NCBI GenBank assembly: GCA_036269135.1
Contig: DATASQ010000052.1
Span: 1-64,000, forward strand
Reading direction: 5' to 3'
Length of the DNA: 64,000 nucleotides
Origin: Palsa-343 sp036269135
Lineage (GTDB): Bacteria > Acidobacteriota > Terriglobia > Terriglobales > Acidobacteriaceae
The position numbers and the translations under genes were made by a program. Below the pieces are notes generated by a model that saw only the letters and a program-made list of their open reading frames with translations, had not been told where the DNA came from and ran no database searches. This document shows, one piece after another, positions 39,215-46,824 of the stretch. Positions within the stretch are counted from its first letter, which is position 1; each line of letters begins with the position of its first letter.

Positions 39215-40423
39215 TCAGAACCTTACGCCGCCGCCGATGAGGAGCGTGATGGAGGAGCGGCGGCGCGGGGCATAGTAGAGGTCCTGATTTTGGGGCAGGT
39301 GGATGTCGGCGGCGTGGTAGTGGATGTATGTGTTGCCCGCTTCGAGGCGCAGGAGAGTGTGGCGTGAGGGATAGACCTCGAGGATACCGCCGGAGTCCAT
39401 GGCGTAGTCGGTGGTCTTCTCCCAGCGAAGGGCCGGCAGGTTCTCGCGCCAGACGGTGCGGGAAAACTGGATCATGCCGGGGCGGACTTTCGCGAAGTAG
39501 CCCATGCGGCCGCGACGGATCCCGGCTTTGAATCCGGCGAAGGCATCGGCCGTGGTGCCGCCATCCTGGGGGAAGATGAAGCCGTCTTTGTGAGGAGAGT
39601 AGAAGGCGGTGGTATCGAAGGAGAGGCAGCGGGAGAAATTCCAGGAGAGGAAGGCGCCGCCGCCGGAGTTGGGCTGGGTTTGAGCGAAGGAGAGATGGAC
39701 GCGCTGCTGCAGGGAATAGAGGACGCCGAGGTCGATGGGCCGACGCGCGGGTGAAGGCTCGGTCTCGTCATGGAAGGCGCCGAAGCGGTGAGCAAGAGAG
39801 AAGGCCAGTCCCAGGTGGTCGGCAATGTGGCCTTCGTGGAGGTCGAGGAAGCCGGGAGTACGGACGAGGACCCGGTCGTATTCGGCGAGAAGGGTTTGAG
39901 AGAGGTCGAAGCGGAGGAGGGTGCGGTCGGAAGGGTAGAGCTCGATGACGCCGCCGGTGTCGAGAGCGAAGTTGGTGCGTCGCTGGTAGTCGGAGGGCTG
40001 ATCGGGATGGATCTGGACGTTGAGGCCGGGAGAGAAGGAGGCGAGGCCGGGTTCGATTTTGCCGTAGAGGCCGAAGCGGCGGCGGCGCCACCCGGCTTTG
40101 ACGCCGGCGAGGGCGAGGAGTTCGTGGCCGTTATCGACGCCGAAGGAGGTTTGGTACCCGGGAAAGTACGCGAGGGAGCCTTCGAGGGCGAGGCTGGGGG
40201 CAAGGTTCCAGGTAGAGCGTCCGAAGGGTCCGGCGAAGAGATGGCGGGGACCGTTGTAGTCGGGGACGGCGCTGGGGGCGGCGTTGACGAAGAGGCTGGC
40301 GGTCTGGGACTGGAGGCCTAGGCCGATTTCCTGGCGGGTGAAACGCTGAGCGGGAACGAGAGTGGGCAGAAGAAAGGCGATGCAGAACGAAAGGACGAAG
40401 CGCCCGCGGAACTGCCAGACCAA
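39215..40423 (-). CDS. Probable outer-membrane beta-barrel with internal duplication
   Basis: A 402-residue protein with a signal peptide (about 1-25, VLSFCIAFLLPTLVPAQ) and alternating beta-strand pattern ending in GGGVRF, an aromatic C-terminus typical of outer-membrane barrels. Two halves repeat each other: FGLYGKIEPGLASFS with RTNFALDTGGVIELYPSD matches MGYFAKVRPGMIQFS with TTDYAMDSGGILEVYPSR, about 195 residues apart. The function is unknown. It begins at a TTG supported by CGGAGAGACTC. It could be co-transcribed with the response-regulator gene 64 bp upstream on the same strand. Confidence 0.75.
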   Translation of the reverse strand: MVWQFRGRFVLSFCIAFLLPTLVPAQRFTRQEIGLGLQSQTASLFVNAAPSAVPDYNGPRHLFAGPFGRSTWNLAPSLALEGSLAYFPGYQTSFGVDNGHELLALAGVKAGWRRRRFGLYGKIEPGLASFSPGLNVQIHPDQPSDYQRRTNFALDTGGVIELYPSDRTLLRFDLSQTLLAEYDRVLVRTPGFLDLHEGHIADHLGLAFSLAHRFGAFHDETEPSPARRPIDLGVLYSLQQRVHLSFAQTQPNSGGGAFLSWNFSRCLSFDTTAFYSPHKDGFIFPQDGGTTADAFAGFKAGIRRGRMGYFAKVRPGMIQFSRTVWRENLPALRWEKTTDYAMDSGGILEVYPSRHTLLRLEAGNTYIHYHAADIHLPQNQDLYYAPRRRSSITLLIGGGVRF

Positions 40424-40487
40424 AGAGTCTCTCCGTCAGAGGGGAGATGCGATGGTCTTATGGTAACCGAGCGGGCGCGAGGTACTT

Positions 40488-41243
40488 TTACTGCGGCTGT
40501 GCAGAAACCTCGAGAGGACGGGTGTCGCTCTCGGCGGCGTTCTTGTGCAGCTGATGGTGGAGACAATAGAGGGCAAGTTCGAGACGATCGGAGACGCCGA
40601 GCTTGTCGTAGATCTTGCGCAGGTAATTTTTGACGACCTGTTCGGTGGTGCCGAGCTGGTAGGCAATCTCCTTGTTGCGCTTGCCCTGAGTGATGCCGGC
40701 GATGATGAGCATCTCTTTCTGGTTCAGGCGAGGCTGATTGCGGGGATTGGCCGTGTTGCCGGCCTGGGAGCGATAGGCTTCAATGACCCAGGTGACGGAC
40801 TGATTGTCGATCCAGGTTTCGCCGGCGGCGATTTTGCGCACGCATTTGACGAGGAGCTCGGGCGAGATGGAGCGAGGGATGATGCCGCGGACGCCGCGAC
40901 GGTAGAGGTCGACGGTGCCGGACTCGTCCGTGGAGGCGGCCTGGACAATGACTTTGAGATCGGGGGCGAGGCGCACAATCGCGGGGACGGCGTTGGCCGT
41001 ACCGGTGATCATGGCACCCTCGAGGAGGAGAACGTCGGCAGGGACGCGCTGGACGACATCCTGGAGAACCTGGAGGTTGTCGGCCTCGGCAGCGACGAGG
41101 ATGCCGGACTCGGGTCCGAACACCTTACGCATACCGACGCGGTAGATGGCCTGGGAATCGGCAAGAATCACCCGTACCTCGGGGCTGGCCTGGGGCGCCT
41201 GAGGGGGAAGAGGCGTACTGTTGTGTCCATTGTTCTGGGTCAT
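40488..41243 (-). CDS. NarL/LuxR-type response regulator with atypical receiver
   Basis: A 251-residue regulator: receiver-like domain at about 22-140 and LuxR helix-turn-helix at about 172-232 (LNQKEMLIIAGITQGKRNKEI, with NYLRKIYDKLGVSDR as recognition region). The receiver lacks the usual phosphorylation site: the sequence reads ADVLLLEGAM, with glutamate (E75) where the aspartate belongs. The acidic pair is reduced to D29-S30 and the lysine position is arginine (IIPRS). It is therefore probably not controlled by phosphotransfer. The ATG at 41243 begins MTQNNGHNS; a 26-codon upstream extension looks unlikely. It follows a PilZ gene by 20 bp, forming an operon. Confidence 0.88.
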   Translation of the reverse strand: MTQNNGHNSTPLPPQAPQASPEVRVILADSQAIYRVGMRKVFGPESGILVAAEADNLQVLQDVVQRVPADVLLLEGAMITGTANAVPAIVRLAPDLKVIVQAASTDESGTVDLYRRGVRGIIPRSISPELLVKCVRKIAAGETWIDNQSVTWVIEAYRSQAGNTANPRNQPRLNQKEMLIIAGITQGKRNKEIAYQLGTTEQVVKNYLRKIYDKLGVSDRLELALYCLHHQLHKNAAESDTRPLEVSAQPQ

Positions 41244-41263
41244 ACGAATGCGTCCGACTCTGG

Positions 41264-41599
41264 TTACTGGAACCTGTACTCGTCGATTACAGCGGCGGAG
41301 AAAGCCTGACCTTGCTTCCAATAAGAGCGGACAATTCTACCTGAGCAATGCACCGCCGCAGTCACGGAAAAGTCCAGCGTTCCCGCTGGGATTTCCAAAA
41401 GAAAGTCAATATGCGACTCTTCCCGGAGGGGCTTCTGCAGGCGGAAAAGAACACCGCTGGCAGAAAGATCTTCGGTGAGCGCTTCATAATCGCGGTTATC
41501 GACGAGCAGAGTTACCCGAAGGTGAAGAGGGTAACGAACTGCGCCCCGAGCCGGACGCCAGTCACGGGTTCCAGGAGAGGAACAGGTGGCAGTATCCAC
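41264..41599 (-). CDS. PilZ-domain protein
   Basis: A 111-residue single-domain protein of the PilZ type, the common c-di-GMP receptor. The D-x-S-x-x-G motif is visible in TEDLSASGVLF (about residues 41-51), and arginines precede it in RGAVRYPLHLRV, although the exact R-x-x-x-R spacing is not clean. The C-terminal half is beta-rich (IDFLLEIPAG, GRIVRSYWKQ). The GTG at 41599 is preferred, seven bases after AGGAG; a TTG two codons earlier is too close to it. It is 20 bp ahead of the atypical response regulator. Confidence 0.8.
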   Translation of the reverse strand: MDTATCSSPGTRDWRPARGAVRYPLHLRVTLLVDNRDYEALTEDLSASGVLFRLQKPLREESHIDFLLEIPAGTLDFSVTAAVHCSGRIVRSYWKQGQAFSAAVIDEYRFQ

Positions 41600-41688
41600 G
41601 ATCAATCTCCTGAACGTACTGCCTTACAGTACCCGTAACAGACAGCCACCGCTAATTACCAAAGTTTACCTCGGCGCTGTTATTTGTA

Positions 41689-41723
41689 AATGACGAAAAT
41701 GGCACTCGCAATGACCAAAATGG
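41689..41723. promoter_or_regulatory. Direct repeats upstream of the PilZ operon
   Basis: AATGACGAAAATGG (41689-41702) and AATGACCAAAATGG (41710-41723) differ at one base and are 21 bp apart, two helical turns, which fits a protein-binding site. A weaker relative (AATTACCAAAGTTT) lies at 41654-41667. They sit 90-124 bp upstream of the PilZ start. Confidence 0.5.
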
Positions 41724-41781
41724 GGTACTGCGGGTGAAGCTGTGGAAGAAAGGTGCCTTAATTCCGGAGAAACGGAAGTTT

Positions 41782-43050
41782 TCAGGCGGGTGACGACGGT
41801 GACGCCGGGAAAAAGGCGGCGGAGGCCCCGACCCAGGACTGGTTACGATTGTGGTCGACCCCCATCATGGGGCCGCGGCCGAGGCGAACGAGGGAAATCA
41901 GGGGGGTGAGCTGGCCCTGGTCCGGCCAGACGTAGAGGATCCGGACCTCGGCCTGGGTGGGTCCGGCGGGGGTATCGATGACGGGCTCAAAGGTCACGCG
42001 CTCCTGGAGGAGGGTTTCGCCGCGGCGATCCGGGGGGATGGCGGTGAGTTGCTCGTCGGAGGGGGCGAACTGGATGCCCTGGCCGGCAAAGGAGTAAAGC
42101 GGCTTGAGAATCCAGCGGGTGCGGTCGGCGGGGAGGCGGCGGCGATGCGGGCCGTCGGGGCGGTCGTCGAGAAAGTCGCTGAGGAAGACGGCGGGCGGGA
42201 CGGCGGGATGGTCGAGCCAGGGCAGGGAGAACTTGCTGATGTGGAAGTACCAGTTGGGATGGCCGGCCCATTCGATGTCGAAGGGCTCGCGGTAATCGAA
42301 CTGTAACTTGATTTTCTTCCGGACCATTTCGTCGACGATGGCGCGGTTGTAGATACGGCGGATCGGGATGAGGCGGCGGCCATCGCGGTAAGCGAGGCGT
42401 GGGAGACGCTCCGGATGGCCGGGGTCTGGGTCCAGAGGCTCCAGACTGGCGATGTCGACGATGCGGATGCCGAGGCGGTCGGCGGTGATGTGGAAGTCGG
42501 GGAGGGTTTTCTGGTGTGCGGGATCGACGTCGATAAGGACGACGGTTTCCGGATCGTGGCCGGCGACGATGGTGCCATCGAGGAGGCGCCAGAAGGCCGT
42601 TTCGGTGAGGCCGCCGTAGAGATAGTTGAGGGTGGGCGGGAGCGAGAAGGCGGTGCGGAAGGCTTCGCTGAGAGCCCACTGAAAGGCGAAGACGGAAGGG
42701 AAGGCCTGCATCTCGACGAGGCGCGGCGCGAGGCGGCCATCGGATTCGCGGACCAGGCCGAAGTCGGCGGTGAGGAAGTGAGGGTGCGCGGTCTGACGGG
42801 CGGCGCGCCATTCTTCGGGAATGGCGGCGAGGGAGCGGGCGAGGTAGTCGGGATTGGCCAGGAGCTGGTGGGTGAGAGCGGCGCCGGTGGCAGCCATTTC
42901 GTTGAGGAGTTCGCGGGGAAAGAAGCAGGGGGTTTCAGCAACGGGGAAAGCGACATGGGTGCGCGCGACCGCGTCGAGGCCGTGGAGGAGGGTGCGGAAG
43001 GTCTCGGGATTGAAACGGCGGTTGAAGTCGTGGCGGAGGGCGGGAATCAC
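41782..43050 (-). CDS. ATP-grasp-like protein of unknown function
   Basis: A 422-residue protein not recognised from a named family. The C-terminal half shows ATP-grasp-like elements: RWILKPLYSFAGQGIQF (a lysine-glycine-rich nucleotide loop, about 325-341), TLLQERVTFEPVI and AEVRILYVW, arranged as in glutathionylspermidine-synthase-like or circularly related ligases. The N-terminal half has CFFPRELLNEM and VEMQAFPSVFAFQWALSEAF, with no catalytic motif I can assign. The GTG at 43050 is a best guess; further upstream codons run into a period-7 repeat. It diverges from the EmrB-like transporter. Confidence 0.65.
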   Translation of the reverse strand: MIPALRHDFNRRFNPETFRTLLHGLDAVARTHVAFPVAETPCFFPRELLNEMAATGAALTHQLLANPDYLARSLAAIPEEWRAARQTAHPHFLTADFGLVRESDGRLAPRLVEMQAFPSVFAFQWALSEAFRTAFSLPPTLNYLYGGLTETAFWRLLDGTIVAGHDPETVVLIDVDPAHQKTLPDFHITADRLGIRIVDIASLEPLDPDPGHPERLPRLAYRDGRRLIPIRRIYNRAIVDEMVRKKIKLQFDYREPFDIEWAGHPNWYFHISKFSLPWLDHPAVPPAVFLSDFLDDRPDGPHRRRLPADRTRWILKPLYSFAGQGIQFAPSDEQLTAIPPDRRGETLLQERVTFEPVIDTPAGPTQAEVRILYVWPDQGQLTPLISLVRLGRGPMMGVDHNRNQSWVGASAAFFPASPSSPA

Positions 43051-43072
43051 AGGGGAAGGGTAACCGAAAGAA

Positions 43073-43121
43073 GCCTGTAGCCGGTAGCCGGTAGCCGGTA
43101 GCTGGGAGCTGGGAACTGGAG
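43073..43121 (+). repeat. Period-7 G-rich tandem repeat, site 6
   Basis: Units GCCTGTA, GCCGGTA (three), GCTGGGA (two) and ACTGGAG follow each other in 7-base register. The site lies between divergent genes. Confidence 0.88.
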
Positions 43122-43180
43122 GGCGGGAGCGAATCGTGGGGCTGGCTTGATCCGGGGTGGGCTGAAGGCTATGGTGGAGT

Positions 43181-44761
43181 TTGGCCGGTCCTGAGCAGAG
43201 TTTTTCGACAGACAGCACCTGGCAGCCGAGTCACAACGTCTGGCTGATCGCGTTTTCGGTGATGCTGGCGACCTTTATGGAGGTGCTGGATACCTCGGTC
43301 GCCACGGTGTCGCTGCCGCATATTGCGGGGAGCCTGTCGGCGACTACGGATGAATCCACCTGGGTTCTGACCAGCTATCTCATCTCCAACGCCATCATTT
43401 TGCCGACCTCCGGGTGGCTGAGCAATCGACTGGGGCGCAAGCAGTATCAGCTGTACTCGGTATGCCTGTTCACGTTGGCCTCGATGTGGTGCGGAGCGGC
43501 GAACAGCCTGGGCATGCTGGTGGTGGCGCGGGTGGTGCAGGGCGCGGCGGGCGGCGGACTGCAGCCGGTATCGCAGGCGGTGCTGCTGGAGAGCTTTCCG
43601 CGGGAACGGCGCGGGCAGGCGATGGCGGTGTACGGGATGGGGATCATCGTATCGCCGCTGGTGGGGCCGCTGCTGGGCGGATGGATCACGGACAACTACA
43701 GCTGGCGATGGATTTTCTATGTCAACGTGCCGGTGGGGATTCTGGCGCTGATCATGATCAGCACGTTTGTCGAGGATCCGCCCTATCTGAAGAGGGTGAA
43801 GGGGAAGGCGATTGATTTCGCGGGGCTGGGGTATCTGGCGATCGCACTGACGTGCATTCAGGTGGTGCTGGACAAGGGACAGGAGGCGGACTGGTTCGCG
43901 GCGGACTGGGTGCGGTGGCTGACCGGGATTGCCGTGGTGGCCGCGGTGGCGTTCCTGTGGCGGGAGCTGACGACGGATGCGCCGATTGTGAATTTGAGGG
44001 TGCTGAAGAATCGAAACCTGGCCACAGGAACGTTTCTGATCGGGCTGCTCGGCATTGTGATTTATGGCACGACGACGCTGCTGCCTCTGTTTCTGCAGGA
44101 CCTGATCGGGTACACGGCGTACGACAGCGGGCTGGCCGTGTCGCCGCGGGGCATTGGGGCGATTGCGTCGATGGTGATCGCCGGACAGCTGATCGGGAAG
44201 GTGGATGAGCGGATCCTGATCACCGTTGGGGTGATCATCCGCGGGGCATCGCTGTTCATGCTGGGCGATCTGAATCTCGGGATGTCGATGGGAAGCGTGG
44301 TGTGGCCGAATATCGTGAACGGATTCGCGAACGGGTTTTTATTCGTGCCGCTCACGACGCTGACGATGAAGACGCTGCCGCGAGAGCTGACCGGGGCGGG
44401 GACCGGGCTGTATAACCTGCTGCGCAATATGGGCGCGAGCTTTGGGATCTCGATGGTGACGACGCTGCTGACGCGCGGGGAGCAGCGGCACCAGACGTAT
44501 CTGGGGGCACACCTGAATGCGGCAAGCCCGGTGTACCAGAATGCGATGCGCGGGCTGTCGCATTATTTCGCAGAGCAGAGCGGGACGGCGCAGGGGACGC
44601 GGGCGGCCATGGGCATGATGTATCGGGATTTGCGGCAGCAGGCGACGTTGCTGTCGTACATCCACGATTTTCGGCTGCTGGCGTGGCTGAGCCTGGCGTG
44701 TATGCCGTTTCTGCTGTTCTTTAGGAAAGCGGGGAGCCGGGGAGTAGGGAGTAGGGAGTAG
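43181..44761 (+). CDS. EmrB/QacA-type (DHA2) multidrug MFS transporter
   Basis: A 526-residue transporter with about 14 membrane segments, a drug:H+ antiporter of the DHA2 type. Motif D1/first segment LATFMEVLDTSVATVSLPHIAGSL (read as MEVLDTSVATVSLPHIAG) and motif A GWLSNRLGRKQYQ are diagnostic, as is GIIVSPLVGPLLGGWI (motif C). It begins at a TTG after GGTGGAG. The stop codon and the last few residues (SRGVGSRE) lie inside a period-7 repeat. No adjacent EmrA or TolC gene exists, so the periplasmic and outer-membrane partners, if needed, are elsewhere. Confidence 0.93.
   Translation: MAGPEQSFSTDSTWQPSHNVWLIAFSVMLATFMEVLDTSVATVSLPHIAGSLSATTDESTWVLTSYLISNAIILPTSGWLSNRLGRKQYQLYSVCLFTLASMWCGAANSLGMLVVARVVQGAAGGGLQPVSQAVLLESFPRERRGQAMAVYGMGIIVSPLVGPLLGGWITDNYSWRWIFYVNVPVGILALIMISTFVEDPPYLKRVKGKAIDFAGLGYLAIALTCIQVVLDKGQEADWFAADWVRWLTGIAVVAAVAFLWRELTTDAPIVNLRVLKNRNLATGTFLIGLLGIVIYGTTTLLPLFLQDLIGYTAYDSGLAVSPRGIGAIASMVIAGQLIGKVDERILITVGVIIRGASLFMLGDLNLGMSMGSVVWPNIVNGFANGFLFVPLTTLTMKTLPRELTGAGTGLYNLLRNMGASFGISMVTTLLTRGEQRHQTYLGAHLNAASPVYQNAMRGLSHYFAEQSGTAQGTRAAMGMMYRDLRQQATLLSYIHDFRLLAWLSLACMPFLLFFRKAGSRGVGSRE
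44731..44761 (+). repeat. Period-7 G-rich tandem repeat, site 7, overlapping a stop codon
   Basis: G-runs at 44731, 44739, 44747 and 44754 with GGGAGTA units. It overlaps the 3' end of the EmrB-like gene and supplies its TAG stop. Confidence 0.85.
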
Positions 44762-44804
44762 AAAGGCGAAAGGCGCGGCTCTTTGAGCTGCGCCTTTCGC
44801 CTTT
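44762..44804. terminator. Bidirectional terminator between EmrB-like gene and rpsT
   Basis: A 19-base arm (AAAGGCGAAAGGCGCGGCT) pairs with AGCTGCGCCTTTCGCCTTT across a CTTTG loop, with one mismatch-type pair. Arms end in A-rich and T-rich bases, as expected for termination on both strands. Confidence 0.85.
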
Positions 44805-44826
44805 GGGAATGGGGGTGGAGCGGGCC

Positions 44827-45102
44827 TTAGGCTTTTTTCGTTGCGACGGCTTTGACGCGGGCGCTGAGACGGCTCTTGTAGCGCGAGGCGGTATTGGCGT
44901 GGAGGACGCCCTTCTGCACGCTCTTGTCGAGGATGGACACAGTGGCGCGGTACTGCTCGCCGGCGGCCTTCGCATCGCCCGTCTGCAGGGCTTCGCGGAG
45001 GGAGCGCAGGCTGGAGCGGAACTGGGTGCGGTTGGAGCGGTTCACCGCGGTGCGTTTTTCGGCCTGCCGGACGCGCTTGAGCGCGGAAACGTGGTTCGCC
45101 AT
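44827..45102 (-). CDS. rpsT: 30S ribosomal protein S20
   Basis: A 91-residue, strongly basic protein with the S20 pattern MANHVSALKRVRQAEKR at the N-terminus and SVQKGVLHANTASRYKSRL near residue 72. It binds 16S rRNA early in 30S assembly. The ATG at 45102 is chosen because the conserved MANH start is there; the frame continues 23 codons upstream without homology. It is followed by a strong terminator and preceded by a large period-7 repeat at 45206-45295. Length is typical of the family. Confidence 0.97.
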   Translation of the reverse strand: MANHVSALKRVRQAEKRTAVNRSNRTQFRSSLRSLREALQTGDAKAAGEQYRATVSILDKSVQKGVLHANTASRYKSRLSARVKAVATKKA

Positions 45103-45205
45103 GAGTGAATCGAATCTCTCTTTCGGAAATGAATGCGGGCAGAGGAGACAGACGCCGCGCATCCGCCGCAAAGATTGAGTTTAACACAGCAGGGGGAAGC
45201 CGGGA

Positions 45206-45295
45206 GGCAGGAGCCGGGAGGCAACAGGAGCCTGGAGCTGGAAGGTAGGAGCCGGGAGCTCGGTGTCAGGTTACAGGTGTCAGGTTACGGGTTAG
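45206..45295 (+). repeat. Period-7 G-rich tandem repeat, site 8 (mixed units)
   Basis: A GG step occurs at 45206, 45220, 45227, 45234, 45241 (40-41), 45248, 45255, 45262, 45269, 45276, 45283 and 45290. Twelve of thirteen seven-base positions are kept although unit sequences change from GGAGCCG-like to GGTTACA-like. The stop codon of the EthD gene lies at its end. Confidence 0.9.
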
Positions 45296-45594
45296 ACCGT
45301 GCGGTCTTCGAAGATGAGGAATTCAAGGTCGGCGAGGGTGGCTGCGTGGGCCGCGGCGGCCTGGCCTTCAGGGCTGGCGAATGCGGCCTGAATCGCAGCG
45401 ATGTTATCGAAGGCCAGCGTGGCGATGAGGTGGTACGCGGAAGGTCCGGAGGGCGTCGAGATGGGCCCCTGGCTGATTTCATATTTGCGCAGGCCGGGGA
45501 GCTTTTTGGCCAGGGGAATGTGGACGGTGTTGTATTCGGAGGCGAAGGTGGCGGGGCTCTTCGGCGTTTTGTAGAGGACGATTACCGTGGCCAT
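45292..45594 (-). CDS. EthD-family protein
   Basis: A 100-residue ferredoxin-like (dimeric alpha/beta barrel) protein of the EthD family. The pattern VIVLYKTPKSPATFASEYNT, then HIPLAKKLPGLRKYEIS, shows the conserved His of EthD proteins. The family was named after an ether-degradation gene but is often of unknown role. An AGGAGAACTCC ribosome-binding site precedes the ATG at 45594. The stop codon falls in a period-7 repeat. It is 64 bp downstream of the alpha/beta hydrolase-like gene on the same strand. Confidence 0.82.
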   Translation of the reverse strand: MATVIVLYKTPKSPATFASEYNTVHIPLAKKLPGLRKYEISQGPISTPSGPSAYHLIATLAFDNIAAIQAAFASPEGQAAAAHAATLADLEFLIFEDRTV

Positions 45595-45658
45595 GGAGTT
45601 CTCCTGGGCGTGCGGGGGATGGTGCGAGCGATGATATCGCGGATCGAGCGACGGGCGG

Positions 45659-46564
45659 TTAGCGGAGGACCTGATCGAAGAAGCGGCTGAGTGCGTTGTG
45701 GACGGCGGCGGGCGGGGCGGAGCGGAGGTCGTAGAGCTGTTTGGGGTCGGAGGCGAGGCGGAAGAGCTGGCGCGTGCGGGGCTCGTTGCCCTGACGGACG
45801 AGGAAAAGCAGCGGGGCGTGGCTGTGGGCGAGGTCGGCGGAGGGATCGAGGAATTCGTTGTGTAACAGCCACAGTGGCAGGATGCGGGCGCGGGCGTCGG
45901 AGGCGAAGACCTGGCGCGCAGGCGGGGGAGGATCCTCGAGAATGACGCCCGCGGGCGCGAAAGTGGCGCCGAGGTGGGCGGCGAAGACGGCGCCGTCGCC
46001 GTCGCCAAAGACAAGCAGGTCGCGGGCGGGAATATGACGGATGTCGGTGAGGTAAGTCCAGGCGGCTGTGGCGTCGGCTGTGGCCAGGCGCTCGGTGGGA
46101 TGGCGGCCGGTGCTGTGGCCGTAGCCCTGGTAGTCGATGGCGAAGACGTTCAGACCCAGGGTGTGAAGTTGAGCGAGGGCGGGCACGGTGTCGCTGAGGG
46201 AGCCGCGGGCGCCGTGGAGATAGAGAACCGAGTCAGAGCCATAGCGGGCGCCGGGGGCGGCGGGGATCCACCAGGCGTCGAGGCGGGGCTGGCCGGCCTG
46301 GGTGACGTCGAAGCGGATTTCCTGGTACGGCAGACCGGCGGTGGCGGGGGTCGCGGTCAGGGTGCGGCTGGGGTGGAAGAGGAGCTGCCACTGGCCCTGA
46401 TAGAAGAGAAGGCCGAGCGTCGCGTATCCGCAAACGGCGGCGGCCACCAGGGTGACAGCGAAGGCGGAGAGCAGCCAGCGGGCGCTGACGGTGGGCGGCG
46501 GTTCGGGAGGCATTTGGCGCGGATTCGGACGGGGACGTTGCGCGGATTGGGGGGCAGTTTTCAT
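45659..46564 (-). CDS. Membrane-anchored alpha/beta hydrolase-fold protein lacking the nucleophile
   Basis: A 301-residue protein with a cytoplasmic proline-rich N-terminus, one membrane segment (about 31-55) and an alpha/beta hydrolase domain like that of the Bem46 branch. The fold is clear from VLYLHGARGSLSDT and NVFAIDYQGYGHSTGRHP. At the nucleophile elbow, where G-x-S-x-G is expected, the sequence is FGDGDGAVFA, with glycine at the serine position (residue 189). The usual acidic residue is also not obvious (FLVRQGNEPRT). A histidine is present near 289. It may be a non-catalytic member. It ends 64 bp before the EthD gene. Confidence 0.82.
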   Translation of the reverse strand: MKTAPQSAQRPRPNPRQMPPEPPPTVSARWLLSAFAVTLVAAAVCGYATLGLLFYQGQWQLLFHPSRTLTATPATAGLPYQEIRFDVTQAGQPRLDAWWIPAAPGARYGSDSVLYLHGARGSLSDTVPALAQLHTLGLNVFAIDYQGYGHSTGRHPTERLATADATAAWTYLTDIRHIPARDLLVFGDGDGAVFAAHLGATFAPAGVILEDPPPPARQVFASDARARILPLWLLHNEFLDPSADLAHSHAPLLFLVRQGNEPRTRQLFRLASDPKQLYDLRSAPPAAVHNALSRFFDQVLR

Positions 46565-46592
46565 CGAGAGAAAGCAGGTCCCTCCCCTGCCC

Positions 46593-46629
46593 CTTCGCCA
46601 CGCTCAGGGTTCGTTCGGGATGACAAAGG
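46593..46629. repeat. REP-like dispersed element
   Basis: CTTCGCCACGCTCAGGGTTC followed by GTTCGGGATGACAAAG resembles a GC-rich palindromic element frequent in many bacterial genomes. It lies between the hydrolase-like and zinc-ribbon genes. Similar CTCGGAGCTTGCTCAGG sequence lies in the 8090-8277 repeat. Copy number cannot be judged from this window. Confidence 0.4.
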
Positions 46630-46641
46630 CAATTGTACGGT

Positions 46642-46824
46642 TCAGCCGAAGGCGAGCTCGTCGGGGGATTCGAGGGGAGTACCGCAGACGCGGCAGATGA
46701 CGGCGGAGCAGTCGCCGCAGACGAGCGGATCATCGACCGAGCGGGCGCAGACGGGGCACCAGAGGCGGAGGGGCTGCGGCGACGGAGGAGGAGACGGCGC
46801 AGGGGCGGAAGAAGAGTCGGGCAT
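46642..46824 (-). CDS. Small zinc-ribbon protein
   Basis: A 60-residue protein with a proline/serine-rich first third, then a compact treble-clef-like cluster: CPVC, CGDC, CRVC (about residues 23-47). Six cysteines in three CxxC pairs could bind one or two zinc ions. No further domain is present. Such proteins can be regulators or adaptors; no function can be given. It starts at the ATG at 46824, facing the pseudokinase gene divergently. Confidence 0.6.
   Translation of the reverse strand: MPDSSSAPAPSPPPSPQPLRLWCPVCARSVDDPLVCGDCSAVICRVCGTPLESPDELAFG

Noticed and set aside
41701..41715. Sigma-54 promoter before the PilZ operon
   Set aside because: TGGCAC is present, but the required GC of the -12 element is absent at the right spacing, and it lies on the strand opposite to the operon.
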